From contig CAYZHM010000005.1 of NCBI GenBank assembly GCA_964478225.1, positions 38,817 through 102,816 of the forward strand: DNA of 64,000 bases, read 5' to 3'. The DNA comes from CAYZHM01 sp964478225. GTDB lineage: Bacteria > Pseudomonadota > Alphaproteobacteria > Micavibrionales > Micavibrionaceae. A program made the translations under genes and the position numbers. Positions 17,052 to 24,348 of this stretch are shown piece after piece (positions within the stretch are counted from its first letter, which is position 1; every line of letters begins with the position of its first letter). A model generated the notes under the pieces. That model ran no database searches. It was not told the origin of the DNA and was given only the letters and a program-made list of their open reading frames with translations.

Positions 17052-20000
17052 TTAAGGGGTTCGTACAAAGTCAATGTAAATACGATGGTTGGTGCCGGCT
17101 GTGGCTGGCAATACGGCGTCTTTGGCCACATCAATGTGACCCTTACCGGTCAGCGTGATTTTTGTGCCGCCGCCGGGAAGTTGCTGAATTTCGAAACTCT
17201 CGAACAGGCTGTCTTTGCCTGGTGCGAGGTTGGATTTGGCCTCCCACTTCGTATTTGGGAGATCAACGGTGATTACGGAGCCGTTGTCTGATTTTGTAAT
17301 TTGATAATCGGAAGGATCAGAGAGATCCAAAACAAGGCGAACCTTGCCTGGATTCTCTCCGAACCGAACCGCTCTGATCACGGGTTGGACTCCGTTTTCA
17401 GAAAGAGAAGCTCCGACGGCGGGTTGGACTCCGCCGCCGGAACTCGTTGCAACAGGCTTTTCCGTCCCAACGGGTGCTGCAGGGTGATGGTATGTATGGG
17501 CTACTCTACCTCCTCCTACATCATCAGCAACCGCCGCTTCTTTAGCCTGTTCCAAGCCCTGATTGCTCAGGACCTGGAGATCTGCGCCATAAATGAACAG
17601 ATCATCAGAAGCGACCCTAACGGTCTTGGGTGGAACGAAAACTCGGTGTGAGGGATGAACCTGGACTATGTAACGTCCTGGCCTCACTAATTCGAATGAA
17701 TAGAAACCGTCGGCAAGCGTGGTGCTTTCGCCGACGAGTTCTCCTTGGGCATTCACCAGCTGTACGGTGATGCCGGCCATGCTTTCCCCATTTTGATTGC
17801 GGACGGTTCCGTCGATGGTTCCTGACATCATTAGGGGGAAATCAATGTGCGGCTTGGTGCCGGCGCGCAGAAGGGTTATATGGCCGTCCTTCTTCGCGGA
17901 AATAAGGAAAGGGTTTTGTGTTAAAGAAAGTCTGTCCAGAACAATCGTTGTCAGGCCTTCGTTGCCTGCGGGCTCTATGTTGAGGAAACCGTCTTCATCT
18001 GAGAAGCCTGACTTTTTGCCATCGTTGAGGATGACACGAGCACCCTGAATAGGAGTGTCTTGGGGATCAAACAGGCCATCATTATTAAGATCTTCAAAGA
18101 GGCGTACTGTAAGCTTGGTTGGTTGACCTATAACCTGGCGTCTGAATTCATAGATATTATCTTGGCCCTGCGGTCCGAGTGTTGTGCTTGTGCCAAGAGT
18201 AAACCCGAGCCCTTCAGTTGAATCCCAATCAAGGTTTACATTCCCTCTGAAGGCGTCAAAATCATAGGCCGCGCCGAGCGTTACCGATCTGGAGTTGGTG
18301 TTAATCAAGCTTTGGCCATACCCCAATGAGCCGGTCAACCGATCATGATCAGAATAGTTTAAGCTTAGATTTAAGGTTTCGAATTCTTTCTCAGGATAAG
18401 CCTCGTAGCCTAGCCTTGCATTCATGCCAAAGTTGTCAGAGAGAGTGCGGTTAAAGGCTATCTGGCCGTCAGTTTTGTTGAGATCACCACCCAGATAGGT
18501 GGAATTGAGTGTATGAGAGAAGTTTCCTATCGAGGATGAGAGCGATTGGTTTGCATTAATATTTGTATAAGATTTCTCGTCTGCGTAAGTCGTGCGATCC
18601 GCGGATAAACTGAGATTCAAAGTTGCGTAGGGAAGAGCAAAACTTCTGGCTACGCTGACTGAGCTTTCGGTTTCTTTGCTGCTGTTGCCTATGCCGGATT
18701 TCTGGCTTTCGAAATTATTGAAAACGGCAGATCTTACGCTGGTGTCGAAACCGAAGAAGCTTCGGGCGAAACGCAAATCCAAAGCCTGGCCTTTATCAAG
18801 CTGTTTGTAGGCTTCGATTTGTCCGTAACCGCCGAGCGCATTAAAGTTGGCCCCTAAAGAAACAAATCTTTTGCTTTCGTCTCGTACGGGAAGATCTGTA
18901 AAGGTTGCATAGGCACTTAAATACCGGTTAATGCCTCGATTGACACGGAACGATGAAGCAAGGTCACCGTCGTTGTCGTTCTCATCATCAACATTGATGA
19001 CACGGTCGCCCCGCTTAACCACGCCGGCTTGATAGGTGGTTTCACCAGGTTTTAAGAAAGAGCGAGCAATGCTATAATTTTCTATTCGTTCTTCTACTTC
19101 CCCTTGTGGACCGTATAAGACAACGCGAATTGGGTTGTTACCGAATGAAATTGGGACATTTTCAAAACGATAGAGGCCAAGTTCATCCACTGTGCCGTAA
19201 TCAATTAAAGCCCCGCGGCTGTAAACCTCCACATCCCAACCAGGCGTAGCGCGGCCTTCTATGGTGACCTCATCAAAATCGATGTCCCTGTTGTTGCGGT
19301 CGGTGGATACAAAAATACCGGACCCTTGCAGTGAGCCAGCCACCAAGGACGGCGTTCTGACAGAAATATCGCCGACGTCGATGAGGTTCAGGTTAAAGGG
19401 AAGAAGTTTTCCGCTTTTATAATCCTGGCGTCTTAAACGGAAATTGAAATCCTGCAGCTCGATAATAGCATCTTTGGTTTTTGCAAGGTTTAAGCTGTAA
19501 TTGGCCGAAGCCCCGAGAATATCCCCCTCGCCGCCTACAAATATATTATTTGTTAATTCTCTCTGATTTTTGTTCCAACCGACCCCTTGAGAGAGATAGA
19601 GAGTTTGTGGACCCAACAGACGATAACCGTTTGGCGTATAAACATAGTTTTCTTCGATCTTATCTTGTTGTTTTTTTTCTTCTTTTTTGCGCTCGAGTTT
19701 TTCCTGACGCTTCTTTCTCTCTTGTTCTAGTTCGATTGGGATTTTTCGTTTCGCGTTGATCGACAGGGATTGTTCAAGAATGTCAACTTCAAGCTCAAGT
19801 GGCCATATTTTGTTAAGCGCGTCGACAGTTAGGTAAATATCATTGCTTTCTTCGCCTTCCGTTTGGAGGACGGCGTTTTCAGGCAAGGGGAAAGTTTCTC
19901 CTAAGACGGTGTAGGTTTTAGCAGCAACATCGATCGCGTAGCGGTTTTCGGGATTAAAGAATTCGCCTTCTATCTTCGGGCCTGAAGCGTCTAACGTGCT

Positions 20001-20444
20001 CGGGAACTTTAGGATTTCTGCGAGACTTTTGACCGGAACGAAATATTCGAAATCTTTCTCAAGAACGACCACTGCGGGGGCAATCATGTCGCCTTTACGC
20101 GACACTTCGAGCACGGCTTGGTGCACTTCTCCTGTTTCTGGCAAAACAACAACGCCGTCCACTACGTTTCCAGCGGCCGGGGTCAAAAGTTCTAGCTCCG
20201 TCGCAGCTTCGCTTGCGACGTTTTGGTCAATACTCGACGCTTCGGCGCCAACAGAAGGCAGCGCCGTTTCGGCAATACTCATTGCCGTGACCCGACCATC
20301 TCCGATGGCGGTCTTTTGCGCTGCTAAATCCGTCTCTTCAGCAGCAGAAGCAGGGTTGACAACAAAGAGGCTCGCGAAAAGCACGAATGCCATCGCAAGA
20401 CGCAGCGTGCGCCCAGTTACATACCAGCAATGATGTTTGCTCAT
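17052..20444 (-). CDS. Usher-like outer-membrane protein with carboxypeptidase-regulatory-like and AMIN domains
   Basis: 1130 residues, well above the 800-850 usual for fimbrial ushers. It has a signal peptide (cleavage after ASA, about residue 34), an N-terminal periplasmic region, and a Lys/Glu-rich helix at about 233-262. A large beta-strand region follows, with an usher-middle-like segment (GWDVEVYSRGALIDYGTVDELGLYRFENVPI). Next are SdrD-B/CarboxypepD-regulatory-like beta domains (about 780-960; LFEDLNNDGLFDPQDTPIQGA, MSGTIDGTVRNQNGESMAGI). A C-terminal AMIN domain (about 1018-1130) ends it. It lies downstream of a PapD-like chaperone and a DUF4402-type subunit on the same strand, which supports a chaperone-usher role. 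The usher assignment rests on these motifs and the context. Confidence 0.75.
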   Translation of the reverse strand: MSKHHCWYVTGRTLRLAMAFVLFASLFVVNPASAAEETDLAAQKTAIGDGRVTAMSIAETALPSVGAEASSIDQNVASEAATELELLTPAAGNVVDGVVVLPETGEVHQAVLEVSRKGDMIAPAVVVLEKDFEYFVPVKSLAEILKFPSTLDASGPKIEGEFFNPENRYAIDVAAKTYTVLGETFPLPENAVLQTEGEESNDIYLTVDALNKIWPLELEVDILEQSLSINAKRKIPIELEQERKKRQEKLERKKEEKKQQDKIEENYVYTPNGYRLLGPQTLYLSQGVGWNKNQRELTNNIFVGGEGDILGASANYSLNLAKTKDAIIELQDFNFRLRRQDYKSGKLLPFNLNLIDVGDISVRTPSLVAGSLQGSGIFVSTDRNNRDIDFDEVTIEGRATPGWDVEVYSRGALIDYGTVDELGLYRFENVPISFGNNPIRVVLYGPQGEVEERIENYSIARSFLKPGETTYQAGVVKRGDRVINVDDENDNDGDLASSFRVNRGINRYLSAYATFTDLPVRDESKRFVSLGANFNALGGYGQIEAYKQLDKGQALDLRFARSFFGFDTSVRSAVFNNFESQKSGIGNSSKETESSVSVARSFALPYATLNLSLSADRTTYADEKSYTNINANQSLSSSIGNFSHTLNSTYLGGDLNKTDGQIAFNRTLSDNFGMNARLGYEAYPEKEFETLNLSLNYSDHDRLTGSLGYGQSLINTNSRSVTLGAAYDFDAFRGNVNLDWDSTEGLGFTLGTSTTLGPQGQDNIYEFRRQVIGQPTKLTVRLFEDLNNDGLFDPQDTPIQGARVILNDGKKSGFSDEDGFLNIEPAGNEGLTTIVLDRLSLTQNPFLISAKKDGHITLLRAGTKPHIDFPLMMSGTIDGTVRNQNGESMAGITVQLVNAQGELVGESTTLADGFYSFELVRPGRYIVQVHPSHRVFVPPKTVRVASDDLFIYGADLQVLSNQGLEQAKEAAVADDVGGGRVAHTYHHPAAPVGTEKPVATSSGGGVQPAVGASLSENGVQPVIRAVRFGENPGKVRLVLDLSDPSDYQITKSDNGSVITVDLPNTKWEAKSNLAPGKDSLFESFEIQQLPGGGTKITLTGKGHIDVAKDAVLPATAGTNHRIYIDFVRTP

Positions 20445-20486
20445 GAAATAGAGCCGAGAAGTGTAGTAATAGAATAGCCCACCCGA

Positions 20487-20492
20487 ATCATA
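20487..20492 (-). promoter_or_regulatory. Candidate extended -10 element for the usher gene
   Basis: On the minus strand TATGAT preceded by TGC, an extended -10, with a poor -35 (TTCGAC) 17 bases upstream. It lies 43 bases before the usher ATG. Confidence 0.35.
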
Positions 20493-20539
20493 GCACGCTA
20501 TACTGCAGGGTCGAACTCATGCGAAGCGTTATTCAAATG

Positions 20540-20581
20540 TTATCCACAGGGCTGCTGTCGGTTTATACAGGCTTTTCCACA
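20540..20581. other. Two DnaA-box-like 9-mers upstream of the usher gene
   Basis: TTATCCACA (20540-20548, the exact consensus box) and TTTTCCACA (20573-20581, fits TTWTNCACA) lie in the same orientation 33 bases apart, in the gap between the usher and chaperone genes. Only two boxes are seen and there is no AT-rich unwinding element, so this is not called an origin. Confidence 0.35.
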
Positions 20582-20587
20582 AGAGCA

Positions 20588-20614
20588 AAAAACCCTTGCT
20601 GGGCAAGGGTTTTT
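20588..20614 (-). terminator. Rho-independent terminator after the chaperone gene
   Basis: A perfect 12-bp stem (AAAAACCCTTGC, 20588-20599; GCAAGGGTTTTT, 20603-20614) with a three-base loop. On the minus strand it follows the chaperone stop by 25 bases and separates the subunit-chaperone unit from the usher gene. Confidence 0.88.
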
Positions 20615-20639
20615 AGCAGGATGGATAGTCTTGAGACTT

Positions 20640-21467
20640 TTATTTTACTTTTACGGTCGCGACTGGCTCGTCTTTGTATTCCGGATCACGCGTTGATAAA
20701 AGCTCCAGGTTCAGCTCACTGCACTTTGATATGTCCAGCTCAGATGGGATTGTAAATAGGTCTGAGAGGGTTTCAGATTCTTTATATAGTCTAAAGCCGT
20801 TTGATTTTGTCGCGGTGACTTCTCCAGAACCGGCAAGCTTACATTTAAAAACCGATTTCCCGTAAATGCTTCTTGTGCTGTGATTGACGATATCTACTTT
20901 TACGGCATTATCGGCACCATTTTTGATTATATTTGACCCTAGAACGTCCATTTTAATTTCTGTTTTTCCCGTTCTCAGCATCACAGGAATGGAAACTGCT
21001 GTACGGACTGAAATGACTCCGCCAAATTCGCTAGCGCTTGCCACAGGTTTTTCTTTGGGATGCAAGGAATCTGACGATATTTTAAGGTGAGAACGGTATT
21101 CGCCGGGCGCCATATCTTTGGGACGGCGAACGAAAATACGCAGGCGCTGGGTTTCACCGGGCTGGACCACAACTCTGCGGGGTGAATATACGAGATAGGG
21201 ATCAGCAGGATCATACCCCTCAGCCGTCTCTCCTTCATTCAGGATTGTTACTGTTTTGCCATCCTTCGATAGCATACGGCGCTCCCATTCAAATGTGTAA
21301 ACGAGGGCCTCATCTCCCATATTTGAAATTGATAGTGTGGCCGTGCTTTGACCATCATGAATGAAGATTTTTGTTGGAGAGATAAAAGCGGCCTGTCCCT
21401 TTGATATCATCCCCATTGAGGAAAGAATTAAAGCGATAAGAAATACAACTTTTTTTAGTTTTTTCAT
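20640..21467 (-). CDS. PapD-like periplasmic fimbrial chaperone
   Basis: 275 residues with a signal peptide (cleavage after GQA, about 27). Domain 1 is an immunoglobulin-like fold typical of pilus chaperones: FISPTKIFIHDGQSTATLSISNMGDEALVYTFEW, then YSPRRVVVQPGETQRLRIFVRRP, the F1-G1 region that donates a strand to subunits, then GEYRSHLKI. The C-terminal part is a second beta domain. In the known pathway it holds subunits in the periplasm and hands them to the usher. It is 18 bases downstream of the DUF4402-type subunit gene and probably co-transcribed with it. Confidence 0.87.
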   Translation of the reverse strand: MKKLKKVVFLIALILSSMGMISKGQAAFISPTKIFIHDGQSTATLSISNMGDEALVYTFEWERRMLSKDGKTVTILNEGETAEGYDPADPYLVYSPRRVVVQPGETQRLRIFVRRPKDMAPGEYRSHLKISSDSLHPKEKPVASASEFGGVISVRTAVSIPVMLRTGKTEIKMDVLGSNIIKNGADNAVKVDIVNHSTRSIYGKSVFKCKLAGSGEVTATKSNGFRLYKESETLSDLFTIPSELDISKCSELNLELLSTRDPEYKDEPVATVKVK

Positions 21468-21485
21468 GATAGTCCTTATGTTTTT

Positions 21486-21998
21486 TTAGATTGGATTTGC
21501 TCTGATAATAAGATTGCCAGTATAGGTTCCCAGCCCCTGGCCCGCCGTGGTGTTCACCGTCCCTCCGATACTCAAATTGATTGTATTGGCAATTTCAGTT
21601 GGTGTGAAGGTGAACTTAGATGCTGCCGGAACCGTGAGCTTGTATTGCATCTTGAAATTATCAATCCGAACAAACTTTGCACCATTTTTTATATTTACTG
21701 CAGTGTTGCCAAAATCAACACGGACGCTTTTGCTTACAGGAACCCCGCCCGTGGATACCGTGCAGCGTCCTGGCTGATAAGGACCTGTGGTGAGCATGCA
21801 TCCGGCGGTTAAATTCGTGCTGCCGTCAGGGTTGATGACAAGTTTAGCCGTGTCAGAACACTGTGCGTTCTTGCCGATATTTATTCCCGCCGTACAGTTT
21901 ATAACAATTTGGGCGAAGACAGGCGTGGCAGTAAGGCTGCTGAAGGCAAATGCAGAAACGGAAACCATAATTGAAGAAAGATTTTTCTTCTTTTTCAT
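21486..21998 (-). CDS. DUF4402-type fimbrial subunit-like exported protein
   Basis: 170 residues with a signal peptide (cleavage after VFA, about 29). The mature part is short beta strands with four Cys that could pair (NCTAG, QCSD, GCMLT, RCTVS). It ends SIGGTVNTTAGQGLGTYTGNLIIRANPI, which resembles the C-terminal G-x-Y-x-G strand pattern of DUF4402 and other chaperone-usher subunits. It is first in the minus-strand unit subunit-chaperone. An adhesive or structural pilin role is inferred from this neighbourhood. Confidence 0.75.
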   Translation of the reverse strand: MKKKKNLSSIMVSVSAFAFSSLTATPVFAQIVINCTAGINIGKNAQCSDTAKLVINPDGSTNLTAGCMLTTGPYQPGRCTVSTGGVPVSKSVRVDFGNTAVNIKNGAKFVRIDNFKMQYKLTVPAASKFTFTPTEIANTINLSIGGTVNTTAGQGLGTYTGNLIIRANPI

Positions 21999-22029
21999 GT
22001 TTTTATAGCCTTGTGCGTTTGTTCTAGTT

Positions 22030-22058
22030 TTGCAACATTACAGATAAATAACTTTAAT
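22030..22058 (+). promoter_or_regulatory. Candidate sigma70 promoter for the SET-domain gene
   Basis: TTGCAA (22030-22035), 17 bases, TTTAAT (22053-22058), within the 77-base divergent gap between the subunit gene and the SET gene. The predicted start near 22065 gives a very short leader. Confidence 0.4.
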
Positions 22059-22075
22059 AAAAAGGTCAAAAAGAA

Positions 22076-23293
22076 ATGGTCACTATAGTTGCTGGCGATT
22101 CAAAAATAGAAACTGAAGTTCAGAATCTCTTGGATATTCTGACTAATGCTGGCGCAGGTTTCCATTCTAATCTCCTTATTAAGGAAGAAGGTGGGGGCCT
22201 AAGTATTCACACCAAGGAACCGATGGATAATGGTAAGGAAATTATCCGCTTGCCTCGGACCGTGCTTATGCCGGGAGATCAATATAATCTTGATGTTTCA
22301 GGAAACGACTTTGTTATCACTTATTCCGAGGATTCGATTGCTACTGATTTGCAAAAGCGCATCATTGATAAAATGTATGAAATTTATAATCTCACCAACA
22401 AAGTTAAGCTCCATGAAGAGTTTTCCTTTTTGCTTTCCTTAAAAAATTCGCCGGCTCTTTTGGATAAACTCAATGAAGGGCGCGATTTTGCTCTTGGTCC
22501 TTATGCGGATTGGCTCAAGTGGGTTAAAGCTGGCATGAGTGAAGAGCAGCGCCGAAGCGTGATCTGCGGCACATATATTAAAACCAGGCCTCTTGGCTAT
22601 TCTGACCCTGTGCGCGAATCATCAGTCAGCATGATTATGCCAGTGCTTGATTTCATGAACCATCATTGGGAGGGCGGGACTTTCTCTGTTAATGAGCTTG
22701 GGGTGCGTAAAGGCGATTTGACCATGCATAGTTGCCAGCCTTTTCCAGACAGCAAAGAATGTTATGCTAATTATGGCGTGCTGGATCCGTTTGATTCCTT
22801 GCTACGTTATGATTTTATTGACAGATTTTCTCCGATTTTGCGCTCAGTTGCAGTTGATCTAGAGGGACCAGCAGGCGACGTCATTCATGTTAAGAATCAG
22901 ATGAATTTTGTTTATAAAAAGGACCTGCAAAAGGAACTTGTAGACTTGAGACGATATATTCCGGACATCGCTGTTAAAGATGATCAGGTTACGGTTTCTC
23001 ACCTTATTTTGCCCGTAGACAAGTCTAAGTTTGCGTTGGTGCGCGTTCTGAACCAAATCCTGACTGCTTATAACAAGCACCATTCCAAAGTCATGGATGA
23101 GAAAGAAGCCAAAGAATGGCGACGCAAGGCACAAGAAGCTGTGGTTGAGAAAAACAGAACTTATTATGAGGAGCTGTTGGTTGTGACCAATGACTTAACC
23201 AAAGATAAAAAAGATAGCTTTGGAGTTTTGCGTGTGCGCGAGTTGGCCGAGCACCAGCTTAACGCTCTTCGAAGCTACATAATTCAAGAGTGA
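22076..23293 (+). CDS. LSMT/SETD3-type SET-domain protein methyltransferase
   Basis: 405 residues, no signal peptide. The split-SET pattern of Rubisco-LSMT and SETD3 relatives is visible: GGGLSIHTKEPMDNGKEIIRLP (about 40-60, like the G-x-G AdoMet strand), an inserted helical region, MPVLDFMNHHW (about 187-197, the D-x-x-N-H AdoMet motif), and ECYANYGVLDPFDSLLRYDFI (about 228-248, the E-x-x-x-x-Y-G catalytic segment). A helical C-terminal domain follows, like the substrate-binding domain of LSMT. Such enzymes methylate protein Lys or His and are mainly known from eukaryotes. It sits between two DUF4402-type genes; whether it acts on any neighbour is unknown, since it should be cytoplasmic. Confidence 0.75.
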   Translation: MVTIVAGDSKIETEVQNLLDILTNAGAGFHSNLLIKEEGGGLSIHTKEPMDNGKEIIRLPRTVLMPGDQYNLDVSGNDFVITYSEDSIATDLQKRIIDKMYEIYNLTNKVKLHEEFSFLLSLKNSPALLDKLNEGRDFALGPYADWLKWVKAGMSEEQRRSVICGTYIKTRPLGYSDPVRESSVSMIMPVLDFMNHHWEGGTFSVNELGVRKGDLTMHSCQPFPDSKECYANYGVLDPFDSLLRYDFIDRFSPILRSVAVDLEGPAGDVIHVKNQMNFVYKKDLQKELVDLRRYIPDIAVKDDQVTVSHLILPVDKSKFALVRVLNQILTAYNKHHSKVMDEKEAKEWRRKAQEAVVEKNRTYYEELLVVTNDLTKDKKDSFGVLRVRELAEHQLNALRSYIIQE

Positions 23294-23327
23294 TTCGTTT
23301 TTTCAAAATTCATAATCCGTAAAAATA

Positions 23328-23352
23328 AAAACCCCCTCAACGAGGGGGTTTT
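23328..23352. terminator. Bidirectional Rho-independent terminator
   Basis: A perfect 11-bp stem (AAAACCCCCTC, 23328-23338; GAGGGGGTTTT, 23342-23352) with a three-base loop and A/T flanks on both sides. It lies between the convergent SET and DUF4402-like genes, so it can serve both. Confidence 0.92.
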
Positions 23353-23378
23353 AAAATTCTTATAGAAGCTTTGTCTGC

Positions 23379-24032
23379 TTAGTAGCCGATAATCAATGTC
23401 AGCGTTTGACCAAAAGCTCCGATTGGCTTTGGTGTTGTCCAAGATATGATACCGCCGATTGGAGCCGCCGCGTTCGACTTAACGGCGAATTGAGCGCCCG
23501 CCGTTACAGCAGCCTTACATGTAGTACCGCCGCCTGCAACGCATTTGGCTGTCTTTGAAGCGACGCCGGAAAATGCTTTACCGAAAAGGATTGTGTTTAA
23601 CTTGGCTGTACCAACGGCTTTTGCGCCGCCTGTTGTTGAACCTAGGGTTAGCTTACCAATTCCCTTAACTGTAATGTCAAAAGCCGCAGCCGTTGAAACC
23701 GCTTTGTATGAGAAGACGCCCTGAGCTTCGCCAGCAACGCCGACGCCTTTTGCGGAACCCGCGTGTGCACCAGCAGTGCTCAAGCTGATTTTACCGCCTG
23801 TATCAGTGGCAACCATTTTACCCCACTTCATGTCTGCCTTTTTAGACAGAGCAAAACCGGTAATAAATTGGCCTGTTACACTAAGGGTTGTTGAACCTGC
23901 GCGCGCACTTTGCATGATCAAGGGGGCAGGTAAATATCCAGTAATCGCAACTAGAGGTACTACGACGGGCGCAGCAAGAACTGCTCCTACTGCCTTCCGC
24001 ATTGTTTTTGTGTTTTTATATGAGTTAGGCAT
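23379..24032 (-). CDS. Secreted Gly/Ala-rich DUF4402-like subunit
   Basis: 217 residues from the ATG at 24032, which has AAGGAG eight bases upstream (a TTG two codons earlier is less likely). There is a long signal peptide, with cleavage plausible after ARA (about 47). The mature chain is low-complexity, rich in Gly, Ala, Thr and Lys, and predicted beta. The segment MKWGKMVATDTGGKISLSTAG resembles the F-G-x(n)-G-T-V strand pair of DUF4402 proteins, and the end (FGQTLTLIIGY) resembles a subunit G-strand. It may be the major subunit for the nearby chaperone and usher. Family assignment is moderate. Confidence 0.6.
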   Translation of the reverse strand: MPNSYKNTKTMRKAVGAVLAAPVVVPLVAITGYLPAPLIMQSARAGSTTLSVTGQFITGFALSKKADMKWGKMVATDTGGKISLSTAGAHAGSAKGVGVAGEAQGVFSYKAVSTAAAFDITVKGIGKLTLGSTTGGAKAVGTAKLNTILFGKAFSGVASKTAKCVAGGGTTCKAAVTAGAQFAVKSNAAAPIGGIISWTTPKPIGAFGQTLTLIIGY

Positions 24033-24348
24033 CGCCAAGCTCCTTCTTTCCTAGATTAACATTAACTTTTTTGTAAATTAACGCAGTTGACAAGCACGAA
24101 TATCCTCTCGTGCCTCGAATTTTTAAGCCTCACCCAAACAAGCTAACATAATTTTTAGCTATTGGAAAGTCGTAAAAAAATTTTATATCAGTCTATTTTA
24201 ACAAAGTATAGCAGCTTTATTAATAAAGACTTAAAAATAGAAGTTATCTTTCAAAGATTCTATTTACTCTTCAATTTAACGCACATATCATTTGCTCACA
24301 CAAACAGAAAAGTGATTTAGTCACAAAAAATTATGGAGGATTTTGAGT
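24033..24348. other. AT-rich intergenic region between divergent genes
   Basis: About 315 bases separate the DUF4402-like gene (minus) from the TPR-sulfotransferase gene (plus). The stretch is AT-rich with several A/T runs. I see one small dyad, GCACGA/TCGTGC at 24094-24113, the SD GGAGGA at 24335-24340, and no open reading frame or convincing promoter pair. Confidence 0.6.

Noticed and set aside
20520..20640. Replication origin at the DnaA-like boxes
   Set aside because: Only two boxes, no AT-rich unwinding region and no typical origin neighbours such as dnaA, hemE or parAB.
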